DNA from: Paenibacillus sp. yr247
GTDB lineage: Bacteria > Bacillota > Bacilli > Paenibacillales > NBRC-103111
Length of the DNA: 64,000 nucleotides
Direction of reading: 5' to 3'
NCBI RefSeq assembly: GCF_900103825.1
Contig: NZ_FNIF01000015.1
Span: forward strand, 46,487-110,486
A program made the translations under genes and the position numbers. The notes beneath the pieces were generated by a model that saw only the letters and a list, made by a program, of their open reading frames with translations, was not told where the DNA came from and did no database searches. This document shows, piece by piece, positions 27,949 to 37,641 of the stretch. Within the stretch, counting starts at the first letter, position 1. Every line of letters begins with the position of its first letter.

Positions 27949-28968
27949 TTAGCTGCTCCTTCTGACAATGAGCTCTGGCGTCTCGATAATTTCTTGTTTG
28001 TGACGCTGCATGCCATGCTCAATCATGGACAATACCATTTCAGCTGTTTTCATGCCGATTTCCTTCTTAGGAACCCGGACAGTTGTCAGCTTAGGTGTAC
28101 ACTGCTTAGCCATACGAATATCATCATAGCCCACTATCGCAATATCTTCGGGAATCCGGAAACCGCTATCTTGAAGCTTTTCCATAATAGTAATGGCCGT
28201 ATAATCGGTGGATACGAAAATTGCCGTTACTTGATGCTCTTGAACCCATTTACTGAGCGGATTTTCGGCTGAGAACATATCCGAGCTGACCGAGAGCTTT
28301 GGATCAATTGGCAGATCAGCTTCTTGATGCGCCCTTTCATATCCGATTTTTTTATTAATGGAGTCATTTGTATTTTTCACATATCGATTTGTATAAAAGG
28401 CAATGCGTTGGTGGCCTTTTTCAATTAAATGCTGTACGGCTAAGCGCCCCCCAAGCACATCGTCACAAAGTACACGATTATAATCGGAATTACCATCAAT
28501 GGGATAACGAGTATAGAAAACGAAAGGAACCTTCTCCTGTTGAAGCTGTCTATACATTCTCTCTTCGCTATCGACAACGGGAGAAGGATGAATGATCAGA
28601 CCGGCGCTGTTCAGCTGTAAAAATTCCTCGATGATGCTGTCTTCCGCATCCCCTTCATTGTTCGTGAGCCCTACTAAGATTTTATAACCGCGTTCTTTGG
28701 CATAGTTTTCGATGCCCAAAAACACCTCATGACTAAAGTCGTCATGAAAGGATGGGATAACCATGCCGATCAGCTTCATATGCTGCCGAGCCAATCCTTG
28801 AGCAATGACATTCGGACGGTAATCAAGCTCATCCGCGATTCGTTTCACTTTCTCTCGCTGCTCTTGACTGACCCTTCCCGTATTGTTCAGCACCATCGAA
28901 ACCGTCGCTTTGGTCACACCCGCCAGTTCGGCAATTTCTTTTAAGGTAGGTTTTTTTTCACGAACCAT
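27949..28968 (-). CDS. LacI-family transcriptional regulator
   Basis: 339 residues. N-terminal LacI HTH and hinge (TLKEIAELAGVTKATVSMVLN...YRPNVIAQGLA) and a periplasmic-binding-protein-like effector domain with VGYDDIRMA near the end. It is encoded inside the operon it likely controls. A perfect TTAACCGGTTAA palindrome at the operon head is the likely operator. The effector is unknown; a ribose-containing compound fits the gene set. Confidence 0.9.
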   Translation of the reverse strand: MVREKKPTLKEIAELAGVTKATVSMVLNNTGRVSQEQREKVKRIADELDYRPNVIAQGLARQHMKLIGMVIPSFHDDFSHEVFLGIENYAKERGYKILVGLTNNEGDAEDSIIEEFLQLNSAGLIIHPSPVVDSEERMYRQLQQEKVPFVFYTRYPIDGNSDYNRVLCDDVLGGRLAVQHLIEKGHQRIAFYTNRYVKNTNDSINKKIGYERAHQEADLPIDPKLSVSSDMFSAENPLSKWVQEHQVTAIFVSTDYTAITIMEKLQDSGFRIPEDIAIVGYDDIRMAKQCTPKLTTVRVPKKEIGMKTAEMVLSMIEHGMQRHKQEIIETPELIVRRSS

Positions 28969-28991
28969 GTTCTCATCTCATCCCCAATTAT

Positions 28992-31106
28992 CTATATCTC
29001 TGTTAACCTCATATTGCTAAAAGATGTCCTTGCCGCAGCAATTGTACTTACACCAAACATACCATAACTAAAAGTATCATCAGTATGCTTTAAAATTTCT
29101 TCTTCATTAATAGAAAGTGTAATTGTACTGCCTTGTACAGTCACCTTGAAAACATAATCTTTGTTAAGCTGCCACTTATAAGGACATCCCGCTAACTTTT
29201 TATATCCAAAATCATTCATAAATAACGAAACTTGATTTTCACCGTCGAATCCTACATGATAACCGCGCATTGCACCTTGTACACGAACAGCCGCCAAGTG
29301 CGAGTAACCATAATGCGGCTTCACATTTAAGGAGAAGGTGTAGTCCTTCGAAAAGTAGTTACCCGTATAAGCTTCGGCTGCTTCTGCGGTCATTAAGTAC
29401 ATGGCTCCATCTTCAATACTCCATGCCCCTAGGTTGTGAGCAAAAGGAGTTACGCAACCAAAATCTATCGCTTGTTTATTAAAATCTATGTTGTAGTCCG
29501 ATTTGCCGTTAATTCTGAACTCATCTATGAAAATACGTCCTAAACTTTTCGGCTTACGCGTCGAATAGGCTTCCAATACGATGCCTACTTCGTCGATGAG
29601 CTCACCTTCAGAATCAGGAATCTGAAATTCGACATGGAGCCATTCATTGTTAACAAGTTTTACGTACCCTTGCACTAATTCTTTTTTACTGTTTGCCAGT
29701 CTCACGTAGGGGGCAACACCCATCGATTCATTCCCGCCCCATTGGTCTAGATATATTTCCATGGAGACAGTTTGGCCTGAATAAGCTTTAGGAGAGAACG
29801 TTGGCGAATACCTTTCATCACTAAAATCATCTCTTGTATAAAAAGGTTTATAGAAAATTTTTGATTTCTCGCCACGAGTCATCCGGTCAAACACCACTTC
29901 AAGTGAGCCAGTTCCTTTGTAGGCTTGTTCGGTAGAGTGTTTCATTTGGCAGAAAAACGAATCCGAAACACGCAAATTATGCGTCGAACCTGGCAGCTCG
30001 AAATCAAAGTAGATTTCACCGTCAACTAGACTGGCTAAAATGTCCTGCGGACAAGGTTCATTCGCTAGACGATAGCCAAGAACCGTCAGTTCCTTCGCAT
30101 ACGTTGGAATATCCAGGATGTTCAGGTAACCGGAAATCCCCGACATAACAATGGAATCATTGATAGGCTTACGATATTTATCAGCGATTCCAGATATCCC
30201 GCAAGCAACCCCTAGAACTGTACCGACGTTACCTGCATTACAGTCCGTATCCCAGCCGCACATAGTTGCAATTTCAACAGTCCTATTAAAATCACCTTGA
30301 CCATAAATGAGTGCCAATATACAAACGCCCGCATTCGGAATCATGTGACAAACGCCTTTATATTTGTCGTATCCCCAATCCCGCTCCAGCATATCTCGGC
30401 ATGCTCTGAAATCGCCAGGCTGCCCGGCATGGAAACTCAGTACCGCTCTTGCCACTTTTGCATAGGTAGACTGCTCTGGAATTTGAGCCAATCCCGCTTC
30501 GATAATCGCATTGATGTCGCTTGTTTCAAAAGCTGCGGCAATTGCCGCACAGAAAAATCTAGCGCCATATACACCTTCTCCGTCATGGGATACTCTAGCG
30601 GCAGCCTCGCCGAAATCAGCGGCTTTCTTAGGGTTGCCAGGATTCACCAAGCCCCACGTATCAATAAATATTTGACCGCCAATTTGCTCAGCCATAATCT
30701 GTCCGTTTTGCTCTATCGAACCGGACTGAGGAGCCGGCACCCCTTTTTTCAAATTGATATAGGCCGTGTGCTCCGTACTGATACCGTAACCGCCCCACCA
30801 GAACATTCCGATGCCTTCACGCGTATAGTTCAGCCAAGCACGAGCAACGTCATTCGGGGTAATGTCCCGATCCGTCGCATCATCATAGAGCGCCCTTAAA
30901 AAATAGTACGGACCGTTCGCATCATCGTCTGCTGCGAAATTTTTGAACTCTTTTACATAGTCGGTGATTTCACCATACGTATTTTTTATTCTTTCATACG
31001 TCCAAATCGTCGGCTCAACTGGCGCACCTAGTCTGATGCCAATGTTCATGCCCAAGTAGCCGGCATACACTTTTTCCAAATAATTCGATGGGATCAAACC
31101 AAACAC
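28992..31106 (-). CDS. ADP-ribosylglycohydrolase-family protein with C-terminal beta domain
   Basis: 704 residues. The N-terminal 340 carry DraG/ARH features: GYLGMNIGIRLGAP, an ADDDANGPYYFL metal motif and GWDTDCNAGNVGTVLG. The C-terminal half (about 370-704) is beta-rich, with two lectin- or laminin-like segments that may bind a glycan or present the substrate. No signal peptide is evident. Family members hydrolyse N- or O-linked ADP-ribose or related ribosides. It lies 23 nt upstream of the LacI gene. Confidence 0.8.
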   Translation of the reverse strand: MFGLIPSNYLEKVYAGYLGMNIGIRLGAPVEPTIWTYERIKNTYGEITDYVKEFKNFAADDDANGPYYFLRALYDDATDRDITPNDVARAWLNYTREGIGMFWWGGYGISTEHTAYINLKKGVPAPQSGSIEQNGQIMAEQIGGQIFIDTWGLVNPGNPKKAADFGEAAARVSHDGEGVYGARFFCAAIAAAFETSDINAIIEAGLAQIPEQSTYAKVARAVLSFHAGQPGDFRACRDMLERDWGYDKYKGVCHMIPNAGVCILALIYGQGDFNRTVEIATMCGWDTDCNAGNVGTVLGVACGISGIADKYRKPINDSIVMSGISGYLNILDIPTYAKELTVLGYRLANEPCPQDILASLVDGEIYFDFELPGSTHNLRVSDSFFCQMKHSTEQAYKGTGSLEVVFDRMTRGEKSKIFYKPFYTRDDFSDERYSPTFSPKAYSGQTVSMEIYLDQWGGNESMGVAPYVRLANSKKELVQGYVKLVNNEWLHVEFQIPDSEGELIDEVGIVLEAYSTRKPKSLGRIFIDEFRINGKSDYNIDFNKQAIDFGCVTPFAHNLGAWSIEDGAMYLMTAEAAEAYTGNYFSKDYTFSLNVKPHYGYSHLAAVRVQGAMRGYHVGFDGENQVSLFMNDFGYKKLAGCPYKWQLNKDYVFKVTVQGSTITLSINEEEILKHTDDTFSYGMFGVSTIAAARTSFSNMRLTEI

Positions 31107-31111
31107 CGCCT

Positions 31112-32272
31112 TTACTTATTAAAACGAAGTTGTTTTTGTCTAAGATTGTTCATTTCTAAATCTTCCATAATAATGGATGCTGCTGCCTCGGCAAATAGAT
31201 TGCAATGCTTCTCAATCTCTTGCTTATTAGCTGCTTCCAAAACTTCAATCTCAGCTTCAGGAATCGCTGTGACCCCCTGCATCCCGCCGAGTATGGCACC
31301 GATCATAACGCCAATCGAGTCTGTATCGCGGCCGGAACTGACGCCGTCCTTAACGGCTTCCAAGAGATTGCCATCATGCAATACCATGTAAGCTAGAGCC
31401 ATCGGTAGTTCTTCAATCGAGAACAAACGGCTAGGCGTATAATGATTAGATGGAATGCCGACTTTGTGAATACTCCGGGTCACATCGTCTCCCATAGGTG
31501 AATAATTGCCAATAACGGCATGAAAACGAGTCACGACTTCATCTTTGTCTTCTTTATTATTCTTAAGCGCTATAGCCGCTTCACAAATGTCATGAATGGC
31601 CCTTTTGGTTCCATCTTTGGCGTATACTAATGCCGTGTTTACGACATCTTCAACTGTAGCACCTGGTTCAAATGCTTTGGCGACACAGCAAGCCATAACA
31701 CCCGCAGCTTCCAAGCCATAACTGACTTGATGCCCGGAAGCAAAGAGAATCGCTTCATCGTAAGCTCCCTTAGGATTGCATGCGTTCACGATACCGACCG
31801 GAGCAATGTACATGGCCGCGCCACAATTGACCATATTGCCATAGCCTCCTTCACGAGGCTCGCAATTTGCTAATACATGGCGATTGAAAATGTGTTTCTC
31901 GGGATAAAAAAGTCTATCCATGATTAACGCTTCTTTACCGAACTCCGGAATATATCTAGGTCGGAAGGAGATTTCCTTCACGAATTCATTGGCAAGATCA
32001 TAAGCGTCCAAATGACGCCGTTCCGTGCAATAAACGTTCATTAGAGCAAGCGTCATTAATGTATCGTCGGTAACAATACCTTCGCCCCTCATTCTTCCAA
32101 GCCTCGCCGTTTCCGGCCAATCCGCTTTCCACCACTTGGTCATCGTTGTATCAACTCGGCCATATCTACTTTTAATCTCACGATAAGTCAACTTTTCGAC
32201 TACTGCGCCCATGGCATCGCCATACGCTGTTCCAAAAACAACACCTTTTACTCTTTCAGCAAAAGAAACCAT
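31112..32272 (-). CDS. ADP-ribosylglycohydrolase-family protein
   Basis: 386 residues with the complete ARH set: GTAYGDAMGAVVE, the metal-binding VTDDTLMTLAL near residue 68, and SSGRDTDSIGVMIGAILGG near residue 315. It is a single-domain enzyme, 5 nt upstream of the larger family member, so two related hydrolases are co-produced. With the sugar transporter and ribokinase, a ribosyl-bond hydrolase for an imported compound is more likely than protein de-ADP-ribosylation. Confidence 0.85.
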   Translation of the reverse strand: MVSFAERVKGVVFGTAYGDAMGAVVEKLTYREIKSRYGRVDTTMTKWWKADWPETARLGRMRGEGIVTDDTLMTLALMNVYCTERRHLDAYDLANEFVKEISFRPRYIPEFGKEALIMDRLFYPEKHIFNRHVLANCEPREGGYGNMVNCGAAMYIAPVGIVNACNPKGAYDEAILFASGHQVSYGLEAAGVMACCVAKAFEPGATVEDVVNTALVYAKDGTKRAIHDICEAAIALKNNKEDKDEVVTRFHAVIGNYSPMGDDVTRSIHKVGIPSNHYTPSRLFSIEELPMALAYMVLHDGNLLEAVKDGVSSGRDTDSIGVMIGAILGGMQGVTAIPEAEIEVLEAANKQEIEKHCNLFAEAAASIIMEDLEMNNLRQKQLRFNK

Positions 32273-32294
32273 TTATTCCACTCCCCCTACAGGG

Positions 32295-32319
32295 AGTGTG
32301 GGGCATGACGCCCCACACT
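32295..32319 (-). other. Stem-loop between binding-protein gene and hydrolase gene
   Basis: AGTGTGGGGC and GCCCCACACT, a perfect 10-bp stem without a T-run. Such hairpins often stabilise the upstream binding-protein transcript and lower downstream expression. Confidence 0.7.
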
Positions 32320-32331
32320 TTGCAGTTCTAT

Positions 32332-33810
32332 TTACTTGATTGTTTTGTTTGCGTAATCGGTCACATCTTTACCGCCTGCGGCGTTCCATGCTTCCACAAA
32401 TTTATCGAAATCAGCTGTTGTTTTCTTGCCTGTAACAACGTCTGCAGCAAATCCTTTGTACAGCGCGACGGATGCATCCCATTTGGCTGCCAAATCAGCA
32501 GGCATGATAAACGCATTGTCTTTTGTAGACATGGAAGAGAACATTTGCAGAGATTTAGCTGCTGGAGCCGTCAAGTAAGGCGTCGCAGGGTCAAACTCTT
32601 TTTCCGGCTTAAAATTAAGGGTAGTCTCAACAAAATGAGGGAACCAGGAAGCAAATTTGTCCGTAAGTTTAATTTTATTATCGACGATTTGGTACTCTTG
32701 ACCTTCCACACCAAGCTTGTCGAGCATTTGACCTTTTTGACTAGCCATAAACTCTAATACAGCAAAAGCTGCATCTTTGTTCTTGGATGTGGAAGAAATG
32801 GCAAAACCGCGGCTTTCCTTGCTGATATCCACCGGTGTGTAACCATGAGCTTTCCCTTTTGCTGGTGCCAGAGGCGTTAGTTTAGCATTCGCGCCATTTT
32901 GTGATGTCATTTTTGTGTTATAGATATCAATAACTTTACCTTGTGTACCTGCAATGATGGCAGCCTGGCCGTCATAGAAAGCTTTTTCTTTGGTGTCAAA
33001 CTTTTTGGTCAGGTACTCAGGATCAAGTAATCCTTCCTTGTACAGCTTCGCATAGAACTCCAATTTTTCTTTCTCGAATGGTGTTGTTCTGCTGTAAACA
33101 TACTTACCATCGGCACCTTTGATCCATGTGGATGTCAATCCGAAAGCTTGTGCAAACATGACGTCTAATTCATCTAGGTTACCAGCCGTTGTATATGCGT
33201 ATTTCGCGCCATTCTTTTCTTTCACTTCTTTAAAGAACGTATAATAATTGTCGATCGTTGGATTTGCCAACACTTCTTTGCCTGATGTTGTTTTATCTAG
33301 CCATTCTTGACGTACAACTGGAACTGCACTATTAATCGGCGATAGCCATAATAAATACGGATAATTCTTCATTCTTTCTTTGTTAAAATCGCTCATCGAA
33401 GCTTTAACATTCGTAGACTTTTCGATGTAAGGCGTCAAGTTTTCTAGAATTTTTTGCGTAACAGCAAATTGATAGTCTCCACCTTGGAAATAAATCAAGT
33501 CAGGAATATTTCCGCTTTGCAACAAGAGACCTAATTTTTCCGAGTACGTACCGCTTTGCACGGGCACGATTTGCAGTTTAATGTTTTTGCCTTCTGCTTT
33601 CATACCTTCTTCGATACCTTTAACCAGTTTTTGAGCGTTAGGATCATCTACCGCTAAATCTTTGGCAACGATATTAAGCGTTACGGGATCTTGACTACCT
33701 TTATTTGTTGCTGCAGGAGTCGATGTATCGCTAGCCTTTTTCCCCCCGGAACTGCAAGCTGTTGTTACCATCAATAAGATCGCAACCAACAAGAGAAGCA
33801 TCTTTCTCAT
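32332..33810 (-). CDS. Extracellular sugar-binding lipoprotein (ABC transporter)
   Basis: 492 residues with a lipoprotein signal (LLLLVAILLMVTTAC, Cys at 19) and a family 1 type solute-binding fold (PDLIYFQGGDYQF, AVPVVRQEWLDK, FAISSTSKNKDAAFAVLEF). The size matches the long LplA/YtcQ-type binding proteins of Paenibacillus sugar importers. It is the third gene of the operon after the two permeases. No ATPase gene is nearby, so a shared MsmX-type ATPase is expected. Confidence 0.9.
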   Translation of the reverse strand: MRKMLLLLVAILLMVTTACSSGGKKASDTSTPAATNKGSQDPVTLNIVAKDLAVDDPNAQKLVKGIEEGMKAEGKNIKLQIVPVQSGTYSEKLGLLLQSGNIPDLIYFQGGDYQFAVTQKILENLTPYIEKSTNVKASMSDFNKERMKNYPYLLWLSPINSAVPVVRQEWLDKTTSGKEVLANPTIDNYYTFFKEVKEKNGAKYAYTTAGNLDELDVMFAQAFGLTSTWIKGADGKYVYSRTTPFEKEKLEFYAKLYKEGLLDPEYLTKKFDTKEKAFYDGQAAIIAGTQGKVIDIYNTKMTSQNGANAKLTPLAPAKGKAHGYTPVDISKESRGFAISSTSKNKDAAFAVLEFMASQKGQMLDKLGVEGQEYQIVDNKIKLTDKFASWFPHFVETTLNFKPEKEFDPATPYLTAPAAKSLQMFSSMSTKDNAFIMPADLAAKWDASVALYKGFAADVVTGKKTTADFDKFVEAWNAAGGKDVTDYANKTIK

Positions 33811-33840
33811 TTTATTTCCTCCTTGGATCTGTTTTTGTTT

Positions 33841-34725
33841 TTATTCTTTAATGCCGCCTTCCATTACACCCTTCGCGAAATGCTTCAGAATAATGGGATA
33901 TAGCATAAGAATCGGAATCATGGCGATAACAATTGTAGCCGCCTTTAATGCGGTGAAATCAAGCTGAGCAATGTTATTATTTTTCAATAGATTGGCCGAG
34001 CCAACCAGAGCAGAAGTATCTCCTTCTACGATGAACTGTCTAAGCAGCACTTGCAGAACCGTATTGTTGCGACTTGACAAGAAAATACTTGATTTAAAGA
34101 ATTCGTTCCATCTCGCTACAATGTAAAACATGCCAATTGTAAGCAGAGGTACGCGGGAAAGGGGCAAAACAATCTGGGAAAACGTTCTCATATGTCCGGC
34201 CCCGTCAATCCTGGCTGCTTCAATCAATGATTCAGGAATCTCCTCAATAAATCGCATCATAATGATGAGATAAAACACGTTAATCGTGCGATATATAACC
34301 ATTGACCAAAGACTATCCAGTAAATGAAGGTCTTTGATGACCATATATTCTTGAACGATCCCAGGTTCGAAGATCATGATAATAATAAGAAAAATCATGA
34401 GTGGAGTTTTGCCAACCAAATTTTTGCGAGTCAACACATATGCTGTGATCGTGGTAAAGAAAATGCTTAAGCATGTCCCCACGATGGTAATGAACAACGA
34501 ATTCAATAGAGCTCGACCAATCAATTGATTACTGAGTACAACTTCAAAATGAATGAGCGAGAAACCCTTAGGCCAAATATCATAGCCGTGTAACAAATGT
34601 ACTTTATCTGGGTTCGAGAACGCTTTCGCAAATAAGTTCATAATCGGTACGAACATCGTCAATGTAAGGACGGAAAGTATGGCCCCGATCATCAATTTGG
34701 GAACGGTAAATTTTCTACCTACCAT
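33841..34725 (-). CDS. Carbohydrate ABC permease, YtcP/LplC type
   Basis: 294 residues, six predicted helices, with the EAA loop EEIPESLIEAARIDGAGHMRTFSQIVLPLS near residue 165 that contacts the ATPase. Paired with the permease 12 nt upstream. Confidence 0.9.
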   Translation of the reverse strand: MVGRKFTVPKLMIGAILSVLTLTMFVPIMNLFAKAFSNPDKVHLLHGYDIWPKGFSLIHFEVVLSNQLIGRALLNSLFITIVGTCLSIFFTTITAYVLTRKNLVGKTPLMIFLIIIMIFEPGIVQEYMVIKDLHLLDSLWSMVIYRTINVFYLIIMMRFIEEIPESLIEAARIDGAGHMRTFSQIVLPLSRVPLLTIGMFYIVARWNEFFKSSIFLSSRNNTVLQVLLRQFIVEGDTSALVGSANLLKNNNIAQLDFTALKAATIVIAMIPILMLYPIILKHFAKGVMEGGIKE

Positions 34726-34737
34726 GAAACTGCCTCC

Positions 34738-35649
34738 TTACCAGGCACCTTTAGAGGTGAGTTTTTTAGAAATGAAATGTGTCGATAGTACGAGCACTAC
34801 ACCAATTGCACTTTTAAACAAATTAGCCGCTGTGGCAAACGAGTATTGACCGTTAATCAAACCTACACGATAAACGTAAGTATCTATAATATCGATTTTG
34901 CTATTTACAGAGTCGTTGGTGAAGTTTAGCACCTGATCAAGTCCAGCATTCATAATAAAACCAACGTTTAGAATGAAGATAGTCACCATAGGGACATATA
35001 GATGCGGGATCACGATTCGGGTGACCACGTGCCAGCGATTCGCTCCATCGACATGCGCTGCTTCATACAGATTTTGATTAATGCCTAGGATCGCAGCAAG
35101 AAAAATGATGGAATCCCAACCTATATTCCGCCATGCTTCACTTGCTACAAGCACCCATCTGATCGCATCTTTATCCGTCAAAAAGTCGTGAGCCGGAAAG
35201 CCGAAGGCCTGAATGATTTCATTGACTGCCCCCGATGACTTTGACAGGAATTCGAACCAGATGCCCGCGATCACGACCCATGACAGAAAGTGAGGCAAAT
35301 ACGAGATGACCTGGACCGCTTTGCGGAATTTGCCATTAATAAATTCATTGAGCATCAGAGCGAAAATAATTGGAATCGGAAAAATAATGATCATTTTCAT
35401 CGCGCTGATGATTAACGTGTTTTCCAGTACCTGTGTAAAAATCGGTGTGCTGAATAACTCCCGGAAATATTTGAATCCTACATAGACGTTTTTGCCAATA
35501 ATGCGATATTCGTAGAAGGCTAGTTTCATCCCGATAATGGGCCATACATGAAAGATGATAAAATAGGCCAAGCCCGGCAGCAGCATGAAGTAAAGTGTTT
35601 TATCGGCCCACATTTGTTTTAGTTTAGAATTATTGCTAATTTGATTCAT
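34738..35649 (-). CDS. Carbohydrate ABC permease, YteP/LplB type
   Basis: 303 residues with an EAA loop (NQNLYEAAHVDGANRWHVVTRIVIPHL) and six helices. First gene of the operon. About 55 bp upstream lies the palindromic operator candidate. Confidence 0.9.
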   Translation of the reverse strand: MNQISNNSKLKQMWADKTLYFMLLPGLAYFIIFHVWPIIGMKLAFYEYRIIGKNVYVGFKYFRELFSTPIFTQVLENTLIISAMKMIIIFPIPIIFALMLNEFINGKFRKAVQVISYLPHFLSWVVIAGIWFEFLSKSSGAVNEIIQAFGFPAHDFLTDKDAIRWVLVASEAWRNIGWDSIIFLAAILGINQNLYEAAHVDGANRWHVVTRIVIPHLYVPMVTIFILNVGFIMNAGLDQVLNFTNDSVNSKIDIIDTYVYRVGLINGQYSFATAANLFKSAIGVVLVLSTHFISKKLTSKGAW

Positions 35650-35702
35650 CCCCTCTCTATTCCGAAATGGATTCCCAATTCAACGAACGAAGCATATTTT
35701 AG

Positions 35703-35716
35703 CTTAACCGGTTAAT
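35703..35716. promoter_or_regulatory. LacI-type operator palindrome
   Basis: TTAACCGGTTAA at 35704-35715 is a perfect dyad with the central CG typical of LacI-family operators. It lies upstream of the permease gene whose operon encodes a LacI regulator. Confidence 0.7.
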
Positions 35717-35787
35717 CTTTCTTGCTAAATAAGGATATCTTAACGTGGAAGCGTTGTCAATCTGCATTTATTCCCTATTCGAAAAAA

Positions 35788-36018
35788 ACTTCAGGCTCCA
35801 TCGTCATTCGCGACATCCGGATGTGGCACCGTGGTACTCCGAATCGTTCGAACTATCGCAGAACGAACATCGCACTAATTTACAACCGTGATTGGTATGG
35901 CAGCGGGTATTCGATTCAAATTCCGCAGGAAGTGTATGATCAGCTCCCGAAACGCTCCCGTCAGCTGCTTCGCAGCGAGAAAATCGGCTATCCAGTAAAG
36001 ATGCCTTGGGAATGGTAA
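35788..36018 (+). pseudogene. C-terminal remnant of a phytanoyl-CoA dioxygenase-family gene
   Basis: The translated segment IVIRDIRMWHRGTPNRS...NIALIYNRDWY is the C-terminal iron/2-oxoglutarate binding part of PhyH-family enzymes (His of RMWHRG, then the Arg region). The N-terminal two-thirds, with the HxD motif, are absent; the region before it is the operon promoter. No proper start or ribosome site exists, so it is a truncated relic. Confidence 0.7.
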
Positions 36019-36074
36019 AAACGGGGTGATTCCAATCCCGACTGTCAGACCGAAGGGGCTCGCATTGATAAGCA

Positions 36075-36123
36075 AGAAGCCTTCAGAATCGTTGATAAAT
36101 CGCGATTCTGAAGGCTTTTTTCC
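36075..36123. terminator. Strong terminator
   Basis: AAGCCTTCAGAATCG and CGATTCTGAAGGCTT arms followed by a T-run. Confidence 0.9.
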
Positions 36124-36232
36124 GTTTTATGGAGGACAGCTTCAAAGGCTGACGATGACGCTGGATTTTATCGATGCAGTTCAACTTAAATAGGATTATA
36201 ATGAATTAAAAAGAGAGAAAAGAGAAAAATAC

Positions 36233-37600
36233 ATGTTTAAAAACAAGAACAAGCAACTTTGGTTAATCACAACCATAGGTCTAGGAGTTCTCTTAAATCC
36301 GCTGAATACGTCGATGATTTCAGTTGCATTCTCACGGCTGCAGACCGAGTTCCATGTCACTTATAGTGCCATCTCTTGGCTGATCGCTACTTATTATGTC
36401 GCAAGTGCGATTGCTCAACCAATTATGGGTAAGATAAGCGATATGTTCGGTCGCAAGCGGATCTTCCTATTTGGACTTACTCTCGTTACAGTATCATCTA
36501 TGCTAGCTCCGCTGGCCCCAAGCATTGGCTGGCTTATTGGCTTTCGCGTAATTCAAGCAATAGGAACATCTTCGCTATACCCTGCAGGAATGGGGATTAT
36601 TCGCAGTAGCATCACAGATAATCAAGCAAGAGCATTAAGCGTGATGTCTATTTTTTCTTCTACGTCGGCGGCCCTTGGTCCTTCTATTGGAGGTTTTTTG
36701 ATCCAATATGGGGATTGGCCAGCGATTTTCATTGTTAACTTTCCAGTTATCCTCATTGCTTTTTTGCTTTCCATCAAAATTCTTCCGAAAGATGGCCCGC
36801 GCAAGTCACTCGCTAAAGGCGGACTGGACTTGTGGGGAATTGCCTTTTTTGCATCACTTATAATCAGTTGGCTATTTTTCTTTCTTTCCTTCGAAAAGAG
36901 GGTCAACCTCTGGTTTCTTTTAACCAGCTTAATCCTGAGTTATTTATTCTATAAATTTGAGTTAAAGCGCACCCAGCCGTTTATTGATATGATCTTTTTG
37001 AAAAAAAATCTCAACGTTTGTTTGGTTTATGTCCAGTTTATTTGTGTTAACATCGTGTTCTACTCGATCATGTTCAGCATTCCTTCTTATTTACAGCAAG
37101 TCCGGCAATTCGATGCGCAGCAGGTTGGCATGATGATGCTGGCACTATCAGGATTAGGGATTTTCACTACGCCATTGGTTGGCAGATGGATTGACAATTC
37201 CGGCTCCAAAACACCACTAATCATGGGTTCGCTTATCGTTCTAGTGGGTTCAATGCTCATATTACTTATTCATGAACATTCAGCTTCCTTGGCGATATTT
37301 GCTGTCCTATCCGTATTCGGCTTGAGCAGCGGGTTCCAAAATCTCGGATTGCAGACGGCTTTATATTCATATGTATCTGCAGCAGAGACAGGGATAGCTT
37401 CGGGCTTGTTCATGACCTCCAGATTTATGGGGACAATCCTCTCATCCAGTTTGCTTGGAGCCATTTTTAGCCATGAAATCACCACACCGCGATTGCATGG
37501 TATGGCGATTGTGTGCGCAGTAATCAGCGTGGCAACATTCGCATTATCTATACTAATGCCAAGTACTTCCATCCGCACAAAAGCAGTTCAAGGCAAATGA
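36233..37600 (+). CDS. Major facilitator superfamily transporter
   Basis: 455 residues with 12-14 transmembrane helices. MFS signatures are GKISDMFGRKRIF (loop 2-3) and a later GLGIFTTPLVGRWIDNSG. N-terminal NPLNTSMISVAFSRLQTEF resembles DHA2-type drug/H+ antiporters (motif D1 and an acidic-poor helix 1). The substrate cannot be assigned. It is a single gene with a purine-rich but weak ribosome site, and is followed by an APH-family kinase at 41 nt. Confidence 0.85.
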   Translation: MFKNKNKQLWLITTIGLGVLLNPLNTSMISVAFSRLQTEFHVTYSAISWLIATYYVASAIAQPIMGKISDMFGRKRIFLFGLTLVTVSSMLAPLAPSIGWLIGFRVIQAIGTSSLYPAGMGIIRSSITDNQARALSVMSIFSSTSAALGPSIGGFLIQYGDWPAIFIVNFPVILIAFLLSIKILPKDGPRKSLAKGGLDLWGIAFFASLIISWLFFFLSFEKRVNLWFLLTSLILSYLFYKFELKRTQPFIDMIFLKKNLNVCLVYVQFICVNIVFYSIMFSIPSYLQQVRQFDAQQVGMMMLALSGLGIFTTPLVGRWIDNSGSKTPLIMGSLIVLVGSMLILLIHEHSASLAIFAVLSVFGLSSGFQNLGLQTALYSYVSAAETGIASGLFMTSRFMGTILSSSLLGAIFSHEITTPRLHGMAIVCAVISVATFALSILMPSTSIRTKAVQGK

Positions 37601-37641
37601 TCACCTATCAAGAAAAAGCATATCAAAGGGGCTGAGCATGT

